NCBI GenBank assembly: GCA_022448985.1
Contig: JAKVCR010000037.1
Location: 1 to 44,536, forward strand
DNA: 44,536 bases
Source: Roseibacillus sp.
Lineage (GTDB): Bacteria; Verrucomicrobiota; Verrucomicrobiia; Verrucomicrobiales; Akkermansiaceae
Direction of reading: 5' to 3'
Under the pieces are notes generated by a model. It was not told the DNA's origin and did no database searches. It saw only the letters and a program-made list of their open reading frames with translations. Both the position numbers and the translations under genes were made by a program. Position 1 is the stretch's first letter, and every line of letters begins with the position of its first letter. This document shows, piece after piece, positions 35,281 to 44,302 of the stretch.

Positions 35281-36687
35281 TCACTCCGCGCCGGGTTGCC
35301 CGTCGTTGGAAGGAACGGGTGCGGGAGCGGGAGTGAGGCCCAGTTCCTCCCCGAAGCGCTGCCTGACCTCCTGGGGGATATCGGCTGTGCTCAGGGCCTG
35401 CTGCGCGGCAGGCCGGTCGACGTTGCTCCACTGGGTGAGGGTGTGATGCATCAGTCCGAAGCGCCGGTGGTCTTCACTGATGCTCTGGGCCCAGGCGAAG
35501 GCTGATCCAGGATCGGTGTGGGCGGTCATGTGGACCACTCGTTCCGAGGCTCCGTCCCGTGTACGACCAGCTGGAAGGGAGTGAATCCATTCGCCAGCTG
35601 CCATGCTGTCGATGCGCATCCACTGTTCAGTCACATCGCCGACCGCACCTCGCTGGATGGAGCCCCTCTCCGGGAGGGTCATGGCCCACTGGGCGGCATC
35701 TGCAGGGCTGGAGGAAGACCAGACACGGGCAACCTCCTGGGCCATGTGACGGTATTCGCGACTGATCTGACCGGTGGCAGGGAGGTCGTTGGCGATGTCC
35801 TGGTAGAGGGCTGCGGCCTCGGAAGGGTTGTGCTCGGCAACGAGTCTGAGAACCGACTGGGTGGCCCTGTGCTGATCCCCGGGTTCGAGGTCGCGGGCCC
35901 ATTGGAGCGCTCCCTGCAGGTCCCGCTCAGCCCAGCGGCGGGCGACCGCCTCAAGGACGTGATGGCGTTCATTGGGGCTTTCCAGGGAGTCGGTTGTAAA
36001 AGCAGCCGCTTCGGCGGGGTCGTGTTCAGCCCATGAGGAAGCCACCCCCCGGAGGGCCCGCATGCGGAGGGCCGGATCATCCAGCGCCATGCTCCATTCG
36101 AGGGCTGCCGTGCGATCGGTTTCCGCCCAGCGGTGGCTCAGGTCGCGCAGGAGGTGGAGGCTATGCTCGGAACCGGGTAACTGGGCGACATAGTCCGCTG
36201 CTGCAGCGGGGTCCTCCTCGGACCAGTGCCGCAGGATATCCTCCATGGTTGAGAACTGGTCCCGTCCGGTCAGCCCTTCGCTCCAGCGCAGGGCGGCCCG
36301 GGGATCGCTGCGTCCCCAGCGCGAGGCCAGTCGGTGGAGGGCCTCGCGTCGCCGAGGTCCGAGCGGCATGGCGAGAATGGTGCGAGCAGCGGACGCGAAA
36401 TCAGCGGGTCTCCCCTCATCGAGGTTCTCAATGAGATTCCTGAGAGTTTGCGAGACGGGGTGCTCCTCTTCAGGATTGCCCTGGTCGGGGGAGGTTTCGC
36501 CAGCGCTCGCGTTGGCAGATTCCGCGGATCGATTGCGATCCAGGCTGCTCTTGCGCGCGGGGGCAGGGGCTTCCGGCGCGATCTCTTTCGCCGTTTTCCC
36601 TTTCGGGGTGAACAGGAGTCGATCAGCGGCCACCCCGATGGAGAAGGATCCGATGGCAATAAGCAGGATGGTGGCTTTTGGAGACAT
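35281..36687 (-). CDS. Anchored protein with W-A-x-x-D-P-x-x-A helical repeats
   Basis: 468-aa protein with a signal-anchor (about residues 3-22) and a Lys/Ser/Glu-rich linker. About eight to nine degenerate helical repeats of roughly 33-37 residues follow, with the core W-A/S-x-x-D-P-x-x-A-x-x-W/Y-x-x-x-L. Copies include RWGRSDPRAALRWSEGL, HWSEEDPAAAADYVAQL, RWAETDRTAALEWSMAL, SWAEHDPAEAAAF and RWAERDLQGALQWARDL. Such repeats are common in Verrucomicrobia and resemble TPR-like solenoids, suggesting a protein-binding role in the periplasm. No enzyme motif is seen. It shares its strand with the sulfatase gene, 21 bp downstream of that gene's end. Confidence 0.8.
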   Translation of the reverse strand: MSPKATILLIAIGSFSIGVAADRLLFTPKGKTAKEIAPEAPAPARKSSLDRNRSAESANASAGETSPDQGNPEEEHPVSQTLRNLIENLDEGRPADFASAARTILAMPLGPRRREALHRLASRWGRSDPRAALRWSEGLTGRDQFSTMEDILRHWSEEDPAAAADYVAQLPGSEHSLHLLRDLSHRWAETDRTAALEWSMALDDPALRMRALRGVASSWAEHDPAEAAAFTTDSLESPNERHHVLEAVARRWAERDLQGALQWARDLEPGDQHRATQSVLRLVAEHNPSEAAALYQDIANDLPATGQISREYRHMAQEVARVWSSSSPADAAQWAMTLPERGSIQRGAVGDVTEQWMRIDSMAAGEWIHSLPAGRTRDGASERVVHMTAHTDPGSAFAWAQSISEDHRRFGLMHHTLTQWSNVDRPAAQQALSTADIPQEVRQRFGEELGLTPAPAPVPSNDGQPGAE

Positions 36688-36708
36688 GAAAGAAGCTGGT
36701 CCAGTATG

Positions 36709-38037
36709 TCACTTGGCTTGACCGAGGGCCATCTTGTTCTTCTCGATCCCGGAGAGACGTTGTTGGGCCAGCTTTTGGAGTTCCGCGACCTTCCCGGGAT
36801 GATCCATGCTTAGATCAATCTTTTCTTCGATGTCTTTTTCCAGGTTGAAGAGCGCTGGCCCGGCAGGTCCCTTCAGTCCGGCGTGTCGGCGGTCGGGGAA
36901 GAGTTTCCAAGGTCCCATCCGGATGGCCTGGAATCCATCGGCCCCGTGCCAGTAGAGGAGATCCTGGCGGGCATGGAGGACACCCTCTTTTCCCCGGAGC
37001 GTTGGCCAGACATTGAGGCCATCAATGACCGGGCTACCCTTGCTGTGTTTTTGAAGATCTATACCACATGCATGGGCGAGGGTGGGGAGGAGGTCGATTG
37101 CGGAGATGAGGGCGGCGCTTTCCCGTCCGGAGGGGATGACTCCTGGATACCGAATCATGCAGGGGACGCGGGTGCCTCCTTCAAGGGCGGACCACTTCCT
37201 GCCGCGAAAGGGATCAGCCCTTGATTCCCGGGTAAGTGGTTCCGGCCCGTTATCGGAGAGGAAGACCACGATTGTATTCTTTTCTAGTTCCGCCTTCTTC
37301 AGGGCTTCAAGCAGTTGCCCGATCCGGTGATCCAGTTCCTCCACGACGTCACCAAAGACTCCGAACTGTGATCTGCCCTTCCAGTCCGGATGTGCCTCAA
37401 GCGGAAAGTGAGGAGCGGTATGAGGGAGATAGAGAAGAAATGGGTGGTCCCGGTTGGACTTGATGAATTTTATGGCCTCGTTGGTGAACAGTTCACTCAG
37501 GAGTCGGTTGGTGAAAGGTTTCTCGATCACCTCGTCTCCTCTCCAGAGTTCCTTGGTCTGGTTGTTGCTCTTGTTGAGGTAGCAGGTGGACTCGAAACCC
37601 TGGCGGTGAGGGCGCAGGGGTGGTTCGTCACCAAGGTGCCACTTGCCAAACATTCCGGTTCTGTATCCCGAAGCCTTGAAGATTTCGGCCATGGTGAGGG
37701 CTTCCGGATTCAGTCCCTGCCCCTTTTTCATCATGTAACCCACCACGCCCCTGGTCCAGCCAAGGCGAACGGGGTAGGCGCCGGTGAGTAAGGCCATGCG
37801 CGAGGGGGTGCAGACCGTGGCGCCTGCATGGAAATTGGTCAGTTTCACACCCTCCCGTGCCAGACGCTCAAGCACGGGGGTCTTGATCTTTGGGTGGCCA
37901 TAGCAGGAAAGGTCGTGATATCCGAGATCATCGGCCATGATGAGCACGACGTTGGGGCCACGGTTCTCGCCGCCAACAAGATGCTGGGCGGCGAGGAAGA
38001 AGGAAAGGAGTGAGAGGAGAATGCGGTGGATCTTCAT
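36709..38037 (-). CDS. Sulfatase (formylglycine-dependent arylsulfatase family)
   Basis: 442-aa exported sulfatase. A signal peptide (about 1-22) is followed by NVVLIMADDLGYHDLSCYG with the metal-binding aspartates (Asp36, Asp37). The sulfatase signature CTPSR (Cys76-Arg80) lies in TVCTPSRMALLTG. That cysteine is converted to formylglycine by a maturase, which must be encoded elsewhere. Further conserved motifs are GKWHLG, LPHTAPHFPL and FLSDNGPE, the C-terminal metal site. The enzyme would hydrolyse sulfate esters on glycans in the periplasm. The open frame continues to a TTG at 38049, but the ATG at 38037 opens the signal peptide. The substrate is not predictable without subfamily comparison. 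Confidence 0.95.
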   Translation of the reverse strand: MKIHRILLSLLSFFLAAQHLVGGENRGPNVVLIMADDLGYHDLSCYGHPKIKTPVLERLAREGVKLTNFHAGATVCTPSRMALLTGAYPVRLGWTRGVVGYMMKKGQGLNPEALTMAEIFKASGYRTGMFGKWHLGDEPPLRPHRQGFESTCYLNKSNNQTKELWRGDEVIEKPFTNRLLSELFTNEAIKFIKSNRDHPFLLYLPHTAPHFPLEAHPDWKGRSQFGVFGDVVEELDHRIGQLLEALKKAELEKNTIVVFLSDNGPEPLTRESRADPFRGRKWSALEGGTRVPCMIRYPGVIPSGRESAALISAIDLLPTLAHACGIDLQKHSKGSPVIDGLNVWPTLRGKEGVLHARQDLLYWHGADGFQAIRMGPWKLFPDRRHAGLKGPAGPALFNLEKDIEEKIDLSMDHPGKVAELQKLAQQRLSGIEKNKMALGQAK

Positions 38038-38093
38038 GGGGCGGTTCAAGGTGTGAAATCTGGATGATACGCTTCTAATCTCGGTAGGATTGG

Positions 38094-38113
38094 TGCCAGG
38101 AGTTTCCTTGGCA
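38094..38113 (-). terminator. Possible terminator downstream of the RND pump gene
   Basis: TGCCA-GG/CC-TGGCA arms with one bulge form about a 7-bp stem with a 5-base loop in the 144-bp gap between the end of the RND gene and the start of the sulfatase gene, both on the minus strand. No T-tract follows. It may end RND transcription before the sulfatase gene. Confidence 0.35.
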
Positions 38114-38181
38114 GGTCTATTTTACAAGTTTGCTGTCCGAAGGTTCTGCCTGGGAGGGGTCGGGCCAAGGCTTGGTTTGGA

Positions 38182-41100
38182 CTATGTCCACTCTTTAAGA
38201 ACTTTCCCCTCCTTGTCCTTGAAGGATCCACACAGAAGCATGATTAAGTCGATCAAGGTCCATAGGCCAAGACCTCCCAAGGTCAGGAATTGGGCAACTC
38301 CGGTCCCTGCTTTTCCGACATAAAACCTGTGGATACCCAGGATGCCGAGGAACCAGCACATCACGAGCGCAGGGAGTATTTTCTTTTCTGATACTTCATG
38401 CTTTCCCGCTGCCTGTTCGGGAGTCTGGCGGAAGGGACGCCCATACCAGGAGAAAAAATGCCCGCTCATTTTCCTGATATCATCGGCGGTAAGGAGAACA
38501 CAGGGGATGAGAAAGAGGGTGATCCCGGTGGCAAAGAGAACTCCGTAGGCGAGGGACACGGCCATCGGGATCAGGAACTGGGCCTGCAGGGAATTGTCGA
38601 ACATGAGGGGCATCAACCCGACGAAGGTGGTGACCGAGGTGAGGAAGATGGGACGGAAGCGCCGGCGACCGGATTGCTGCACGGCATCAAGAAGCGGGAT
38701 GCCACCACGCACGCGCCTGTTGATGTCGTCCACCATGACGAGGGAGTCGTTCACCACCACCCCGGCCATGGCGAGGATTCCAAACAGTGACAGGTCGGAG
38801 GGGGTGATATCCATGACGACATGGCCCAGAAGTGCGCCTATCACCCCGAAGGGAACAACAGCGAGGATATAGAGCGGTTGCAGGACGGACTGGAAGGGGA
38901 TGGCAAGGAGAGCGAAGAGGGCAAACATGAGGGCGATGCTGCCAATGATAAGTCGTTTCTTGGTTTCCTCAGCCTCGGCCACCGCCCCGGTGAAGACAAC
39001 GTGGAGATCCTCGTGATCCCGGAGAAGTTCGTCGGCACGGGGTTTGAGAGACTTGGCAATACGGACGAGATCAACGCTCTTGTCCTTTGGTTCCGCACCA
39101 ATGCGGATGACCTCCGCCTTGTCATTGCGTTCGATGAAGGTGGGGGCCTGGATGAAATTTGTCCTGGCCACGGTGAAGAGGGGGACTTCCGCCCCGGCGG
39201 GGGTGCGGATTTTCATTTTTTCCAGGGTGTTGAAGGTTTCGCGTTGCTTCTTGGGGAGGCGGACCATGACACGATATTCGTCATGGCCACGCAGGACGCG
39301 TTGGGCCTCCTCGCCATAGAAGGCCCGGCGGACCTGGTAGGCGAGGGCCTGCTGACTCACTCCGAGTTCCGTTCCGCGGGGGGTGAGGCTGAGTTCGACC
39401 TCGGTTTGTGGACGCCGCTGGTCCACCCATGCGCTGGCGATGCCCTCATAGCCTTCCAGGAGACGTTCGATCTTCCTGGCGAGGTCCTGCTTGGCCTCCG
39501 AGCTGGGTCCCCGTAATTCCAGTTCAAGGGGGTCGGTATCCTTTTCTCCTTCGTCACCCCTGGTCTTCTGGCTCCGGATCTTGAGAGTGGCATTCTCCGG
39601 GAGTTCGCCGATCAATTCCCGCCAGCGCTCCATGACGACATCGTTGCTGGGGCCCGGTTCGGTGCGCAGGCCGGGAGGCATGAGGCCAAGAAAGGTGACG
39701 GAGTGGGCCTTGTTGTAGGGGCGGTGTGGGTACTCTGTTCCGATCAGTCTCCAGTGGTTGCTGACGATGGCCCCCTTCTCTGGATCTACGAACTCCTCAC
39801 GCATTTTCTCGGCTGCGGCCGTGATGCGGTCGGTATACTCGCGCGTGGTTTCGATGGAGACATGCTCGGGAAGTTTCAGGGTCGCTACTATTTCAGGGCG
39901 CTCCACCGAGGGAATGGAGACATATCCGAGGCGCCCTCCCGCGAAATAACCGAGCATGAGCAGCCCCATGAAGAGAAAGAGGGCAATGGCGGTTACGCGG
40001 TGGGCAACCACCAGCCTGAGAGTGGGAGCATAGACCTTGTCGATGAAGGCCTGGAGTCCGCTTGCTGCCAGTCGCTGCACCTTTCGGATTGGGCTGCGAA
40101 CCTTGGCGCTGCTGCGCTTGAGGTGCTTGAGGTGAGCAGGGAGGATGAGCTTGGACTCCACCAGGGAGAAGAGGAGGACCGGGGCAACCACGAAGGGGAT
40201 CTGGCGGGCAAAGTTCCCGGTCATTCCTTCGAAGAAGAGAAGGGGTAGGAAGGCAACGATGGTGGTGAGGATGCCGAAAGTCACCGGGACGGTGACGGCC
40301 TTGGTCCCCTTGATGGCCGCGTCGAGGGGACTTTCGCCACTCTGGAGGCGACTGTAGACGCTCTCCCCGGTCACGATGGCGTCATCAACGACTACCCCGA
40401 CCACGATGATGAAGCCGAACAAGCTCATCATGTTGGCTGATATTCCGAAGAGTTCCATCACCACGATTCCACCGGCAAAGCTCACGGGAATGCCGACTAC
40501 TACCCAGAAGGCGAGCTGGGGTCGCAGGAAAAGCCCCAGGACGATCATGACAAGGAGAGCACCCTGGAGCAGGGAACTCCCCATGGTCTGGAGCCGGGAC
40601 TGGAGGCCTATGGCCCGGTCTGAGTGAGTGCCGAGGATGATGCCCTCGGGAAAGCGCCCGGCTGAGTTCGCAACGTATTCACGTACCTTCCTGGCAATCG
40701 TGAGGGCGTTCTCATTTCCGGTGCGGCCCACGTCGATTCGGACTGCCGGGCGGGAGTTGTATTCTGAGATGAATTTCTCCTCGTCGTTGATGTCAGTGAT
40801 CGTGGTGGCGATCTCGCCGAGGGTGAGCCGGGCTCCATCGGAGGAGCGCACTGTGATGGCGGCGAATTCGTCGAGGCTGTAGGCCTGTCCGCGGGTCCGG
40901 ATGTTGAGGCGACCGGTGGGGCCGTCAATCGCCCCGGCGGGGAGATCGATTGAAGACTGCCGGATGGCGTTGGCCACCGCATCCGGGGTGAGATCATAGG
41001 CCTCGAGTTTTTCGGTGTTAAGCTCGATCGCAATGCGGTGTTCCCGTGGGAGGAAGGCCCGTACGCGGCTGATGCCATCGATGGCAAGGAGATCGTCGCG

Positions 41101-41574
41101 GACGCGTTTGGAAGCGGTGTGCAGTTCCTGTTCAGGAAGGTCGCCGGTGACGACGACCCAGATGACGGACTTATAGTCGCTCCTGCTGGGAATCCGGATG
41201 CGGAAGGGTTCGTTGGGAGCAGGAATGTTCCTGAGAGTCTTGAGAAGGGAGTCGATATCTTCCTTCAGCTCCCGCAGGTCCTTGCCCTTGCGTGGTTCCA
41301 CGTAGATCCGGGCACTTCCGCGGTGGGCATCGGTGTTGAGTTGCTTGACTCCATCGAGTGATTCGAGGGCATTTTCGACCGGGACGAGGATCTCCCGTTG
41401 GATATCGGTTGGGCTCGCGCCGGGATAACTCTTGGAAATGTAAACCGAACCCCACGGTTTGTCGGGTTCCATCTCAAGGGTGATCCGGAAGAAGGCGACA
41501 TAAATTCCGGCCAGCAGGATGCCAGCCATGAGGAGATTGGCGGCGATACTGTTCTTGGCGAACCAGGAGATCAT
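38182..41574 (-). CDS. RND efflux pump with C-terminal TM2 domain
   Basis: 1130-aa inner-membrane transporter of the AcrB/HAE-1 type. It starts MISWFAKNSIAANLLMAG (helix 1) and has the two large periplasmic loops, with WGSVYISKSYPGASPTDIQ in the first. The helix-4 proton-relay motif is GVVVDDAIVTGESVYSRLQ (Asp-Asp), and the second-half homologous block is MAGVVVNDSLVMVDDI. The last 68 residues (from about 1063) form a TM2 domain, with CWFLGILGIHRFYVGKAGTGVAQ and GLWTLIDLIMLLCGSFKDKEG. The frame is continuous, so this is a real fusion rather than two genes. Its start overlaps the adaptor stop by ATGA. The outer-membrane TolC partner is absent from the window. Substrate is unknown. Confidence 0.93.
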   Translation of the reverse strand: MISWFAKNSIAANLLMAGILLAGIYVAFFRITLEMEPDKPWGSVYISKSYPGASPTDIQREILVPVENALESLDGVKQLNTDAHRGSARIYVEPRKGKDLRELKEDIDSLLKTLRNIPAPNEPFRIRIPSRSDYKSVIWVVVTGDLPEQELHTASKRVRDDLLAIDGISRVRAFLPREHRIAIELNTEKLEAYDLTPDAVANAIRQSSIDLPAGAIDGPTGRLNIRTRGQAYSLDEFAAITVRSSDGARLTLGEIATTITDINDEEKFISEYNSRPAVRIDVGRTGNENALTIARKVREYVANSAGRFPEGIILGTHSDRAIGLQSRLQTMGSSLLQGALLVMIVLGLFLRPQLAFWVVVGIPVSFAGGIVVMELFGISANMMSLFGFIIVVGVVVDDAIVTGESVYSRLQSGESPLDAAIKGTKAVTVPVTFGILTTIVAFLPLLFFEGMTGNFARQIPFVVAPVLLFSLVESKLILPAHLKHLKRSSAKVRSPIRKVQRLAASGLQAFIDKVYAPTLRLVVAHRVTAIALFLFMGLLMLGYFAGGRLGYVSIPSVERPEIVATLKLPEHVSIETTREYTDRITAAAEKMREEFVDPEKGAIVSNHWRLIGTEYPHRPYNKAHSVTFLGLMPPGLRTEPGPSNDVVMERWRELIGELPENATLKIRSQKTRGDEGEKDTDPLELELRGPSSEAKQDLARKIERLLEGYEGIASAWVDQRRPQTEVELSLTPRGTELGVSQQALAYQVRRAFYGEEAQRVLRGHDEYRVMVRLPKKQRETFNTLEKMKIRTPAGAEVPLFTVARTNFIQAPTFIERNDKAEVIRIGAEPKDKSVDLVRIAKSLKPRADELLRDHEDLHVVFTGAVAEAEETKKRLIIGSIALMFALFALLAIPFQSVLQPLYILAVVPFGVIGALLGHVVMDITPSDLSLFGILAMAGVVVNDSLVMVDDINRRVRGGIPLLDAVQQSGRRRFRPIFLTSVTTFVGLMPLMFDNSLQAQFLIPMAVSLAYGVLFATGITLFLIPCVLLTADDIRKMSGHFFSWYGRPFRQTPEQAAGKHEVSEKKILPALVMCWFLGILGIHRFYVGKAGTGVAQFLTLGGLGLWTLIDLIMLLCGSFKDKEGKVLKEWT

Positions 41575-42878
41575 TTACCTGTCTTCCCCGGGGTTTTGCC
41601 GGACTGGCTGACGGTGTTCGCTTCTGCCTGTTCCGATTCTGCCGTGTCTTCGGGAACTTCATCTTCCACAACCACGACTTCTCCTCCATCGGGGGCATAG
41701 ACCAGTCGGGTGAGCACGAGAAGGGTGCCATCCTCAAGGGAGGAACTCTTGAAGATGATATGGTCATCATCGGCGTGGAGGGGGCGGATGTAGGTGGTTC
41801 CCAGTTTCATGGTCGCAGGGTCGACGATACGGATGCGGCTCAGTTGTGAGACCGCCTCCCGCGGGATGACGAACACGTCCTCAAGGGTTTTGCCGGGGAT
41901 GGCGGCGGTGACCGGTTGACCGACACGCAGGGGGACCTTCTCCGATTTGAGTCCAAAGGGATCCTCGATCCGGGCGATGGCAAAGAGTTCCAGGGTGCTG
42001 GCGTCGAGAGCGCCTTCAGTCCGGAGAATCCGGGCCTCCCAGGAGGCAGCGGATTCTTCGTTGAGTCCGTCCTGGAGTGTGACCGGGAGGGGTTGGTCAT
42101 CGGTATCTTCCGGCAGGGTAATATCTCCAAGTCGAAGGGTGGACACTGGAAGCCGCACTTCGCTGTAATCAGTAGCGAAGATCTGGCCGAGGGGAGTAGC
42201 CGCCCCGATGGTCTGGCCGATTCCGGTTGTGCGCTTCAGGACGCGACCGTCAAAGGGAGCGGTGACCTTGGTTCGCTCGAGATTACGCAAGGCACTTGCC
42301 TCCTGCGCCTCAGCAAGGAGGAGACCCTGGCGAGCTGCTTTCAGTTGTGGTTCGCGCCGGACGAGGGCACTTGGTTCGTCCTTGTAACCAAGATCCTTCC
42401 AGTCGAGGCGGGCCTGTTCGGCAAGAGCCTCTTCCTTGTCGAGATTCAGTTGGGCGCTGGCCACCTGTGCACGGGCGGAAATCAAGGCAACCTGGAAATC
42501 CACCGGGTCGATTTCCAGGAGGACATCGTCTTTCTTGAAAAAGGCTCCTTCCTCAAAGGTGGGGTGAATGACCCGAACCCGGCCGGAGACCTGGGCCGTG
42601 AAAGTGACCAGGCTGTGGGCCCTGATATGTCCCTGGGAGGGGACGAGGACCTGGTAATCCTGCCGTTTCAGTTCGTGGACCCGGGCCTCGATGGCCTTGG
42701 CTTTCGGGCGCGGAGGAGCTTCTTCCGGTTGTTCGACGGAGAGTTTGGTGTATCCGATGATCCCTGCCGCCAGCAGGACAATCGGCAGGACAATACGTAT
42801 CACGATCCCGAGGATCCCGGGCCGTGGACTCTCTTGGGGAGTCCCGGTTGGTGGGGATGGGTGGTCGGATGGTGTCAT
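41571..42878 (-). CDS. RND periplasmic adaptor (HlyD/MFP family)
   Basis: 435-aa membrane-fusion protein for the RND pump. An N-terminal membrane anchor (about 21-43) is followed by a lipoyl/barrel-sandwich half (SGRVRVIHPTFEEGAFFKKDDVLLEIDP) and an alpha-hairpin. The second lipoyl half is KVTAPFDGRVLKRTTGIGQTIGAATPLGQIF, then a beta-barrel and a C-terminal membrane-proximal domain. An acidic, low-complexity tail (VVVVEDEVPEDTAESEQ onwards) is unusual. It is the first gene of the pump operon, overlapping the pump gene by four bases. It links the inner-membrane pump to an outer-membrane channel. Confidence 0.93.
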   Translation of the reverse strand: MTPSDHPSPPTGTPQESPRPGILGIVIRIVLPIVLLAAGIIGYTKLSVEQPEEAPPRPKAKAIEARVHELKRQDYQVLVPSQGHIRAHSLVTFTAQVSGRVRVIHPTFEEGAFFKKDDVLLEIDPVDFQVALISARAQVASAQLNLDKEEALAEQARLDWKDLGYKDEPSALVRREPQLKAARQGLLLAEAQEASALRNLERTKVTAPFDGRVLKRTTGIGQTIGAATPLGQIFATDYSEVRLPVSTLRLGDITLPEDTDDQPLPVTLQDGLNEESAASWEARILRTEGALDASTLELFAIARIEDPFGLKSEKVPLRVGQPVTAAIPGKTLEDVFVIPREAVSQLSRIRIVDPATMKLGTTYIRPLHADDDHIIFKSSSLEDGTLLVLTRLVYAPDGGEVVVVEDEVPEDTAESEQAEANTVSQSGKTPGKTGK

Positions 42879-43090
42879 TGCGATGTCTGGTGGATACTAC
42901 AGGTCGATCCGTACAGCAATGGTAAGGGCCTTCAGGGCCGCAAGGCCTTCTCGAGACCAGTAAAGCACTGAAAATAAAGCTTCGGCGACTGGATTTGAAG
43001 CTCTCCTCATAATGCGCAGGGAGGAGGCCTGTTCCGCAGGATTGGGAGAGGCTTGCCGGGCCAGCAACAATCTGGCTGGATATCTCTCCA

Positions 43091-44260
43091 ATGAAGAAAA
43101 GATCCTTTTTCTCACTGATGGCCGTGATTTGGAGCTGCGGTCCCGTGGTCAGCGTATCGCAGGCGGAGGAGCCGCGTAGTCACGGAGAGGCGGCGCGGGA
43201 GGCCAGGTTGAAGATCGATGTTCTGCAGGAGCTGGACATGGCAATGGAGAAGGAGGTCGGGGAGAAGAACGTTTCCGGGGTGATCGGTCTCATCGGGCGG
43301 AAGGGGAAGGTGGGTTACTACGAGGCTTTTGGACAGCGTCACCTGGAAAAGGGTACGCCCATGGACAAGAACAGCCTGTTGCGTATTTATTCAATGACGA
43401 AGCCGATCGTGGCGGTGACTGCGATGTCGATCTGGGAGGAGGGAAAATTCAAGCTCGATGACCCGATCTCGAAGTATCTTCCCGAGTGGAAGGATATGAA
43501 GGTGCGCGAGGGGGATAAGGAAGTCCCGGCCAGGCGCCCGGTTACGCCTCGCCACCTGATGACGCATACGACAGGAATTACCTATGACAGGAGGGGGCTG
43601 AAATTGGGACCCAAGGATTCCCTTTCAGATTTCTCGAAATCCATGGCCAGTCGCCCGCTCGTCTTCCATCCGGGAGAGCGTTATGCTTACGGGTATTCCC
43701 TCGATATTCTGGGGCGTTATCTTGAGGCGATCGAGGGGAAGGCGCTCGATGTCATCATGCGGGAACGGGTTTTCGACAAGCTGGGAATGTCGGATACCGA
43801 GTTCTGGGTAAGGAAGGAGGAGGATCGTGCACGGGTCGCACTGGTTTATCGGAAGAACAAGGACGGTGAACTGCATCAGGCCATGGGGCCTGATGCAGTG
43901 ATGAAGCGCCCCCCACGGATGATGGGAGGGCAGGGATTGATTTCAACCACCGGGGACTTCGCCAGGTTTTGTGAGATGTTTCTTCGCAAGGGAGAGTTGA
44001 ATGGCAAACGCGTCCTCAAGCCGGAGACCGTTGACCTCATGCTCAAGAATCACCTCAAGGACATAGGAAAGGTTTACGGCTTGGGTGGGATGGTGAATGG
44101 AAAAGGACGCTACGAGTGGGGAGGAGCAGCGGGCACGCGTTTCTGGGTCGACTGCCGGGAGGGACATTATGTGGTCTTCATGATCCAGAACTGGGGGCGC
44201 AAGCCTGGCACCTGGGACGTATTCAAGAAGCACGCCCAGACTGCGCTGGTGGGCGAGTGA
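43091..44260 (+). CDS. Serine hydrolase, beta-lactamase class C/esterase family (second copy)
   Basis: 389-aa exported serine hydrolase of the class C beta-lactamase superfamily. A signal peptide (about 1-25) is followed by nucleophile motif YSMTKP (Ser101, Lys104) and the tyrosine motif YAYGYSLDILGR. The third motif region is YEWGGAAGTRFWVD, and LMTHTTGITY is the usual segment between motifs. It is a paralogue of the 22266-23486 protein, and both keep the same YSMTK and GGA-GT-FW signatures. The substrate is most likely an ester or peptide. It is divergent from the adaptor gene across 212 bp and stands upstream of the DUF1549 gene at the right edge. Confidence 0.9.
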   Translation: MKKRSFFSLMAVIWSCGPVVSVSQAEEPRSHGEAAREARLKIDVLQELDMAMEKEVGEKNVSGVIGLIGRKGKVGYYEAFGQRHLEKGTPMDKNSLLRIYSMTKPIVAVTAMSIWEEGKFKLDDPISKYLPEWKDMKVREGDKEVPARRPVTPRHLMTHTTGITYDRRGLKLGPKDSLSDFSKSMASRPLVFHPGERYAYGYSLDILGRYLEAIEGKALDVIMRERVFDKLGMSDTEFWVRKEEDRARVALVYRKNKDGELHQAMGPDAVMKRPPRMMGGQGLISTTGDFARFCEMFLRKGELNGKRVLKPETVDLMLKNHLKDIGKVYGLGGMVNGKGRYEWGGAAGTRFWVDCREGHYVVFMIQNWGRKPGTWDVFKKHAQTALVGE

Positions 44261-44302
44261 GCCTCCGGGGATGACCGGATGGATCATGGCCCATTCATTG
44301 GG

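Noticed and set aside
22266..44260. The two serine hydrolases as ends of a composite or duplicated element
   Set aside because: Only short superfamily motifs are shared, the genes are inverted relative to each other, and no repeats or transposase flank them. They are ordinary paralogues.
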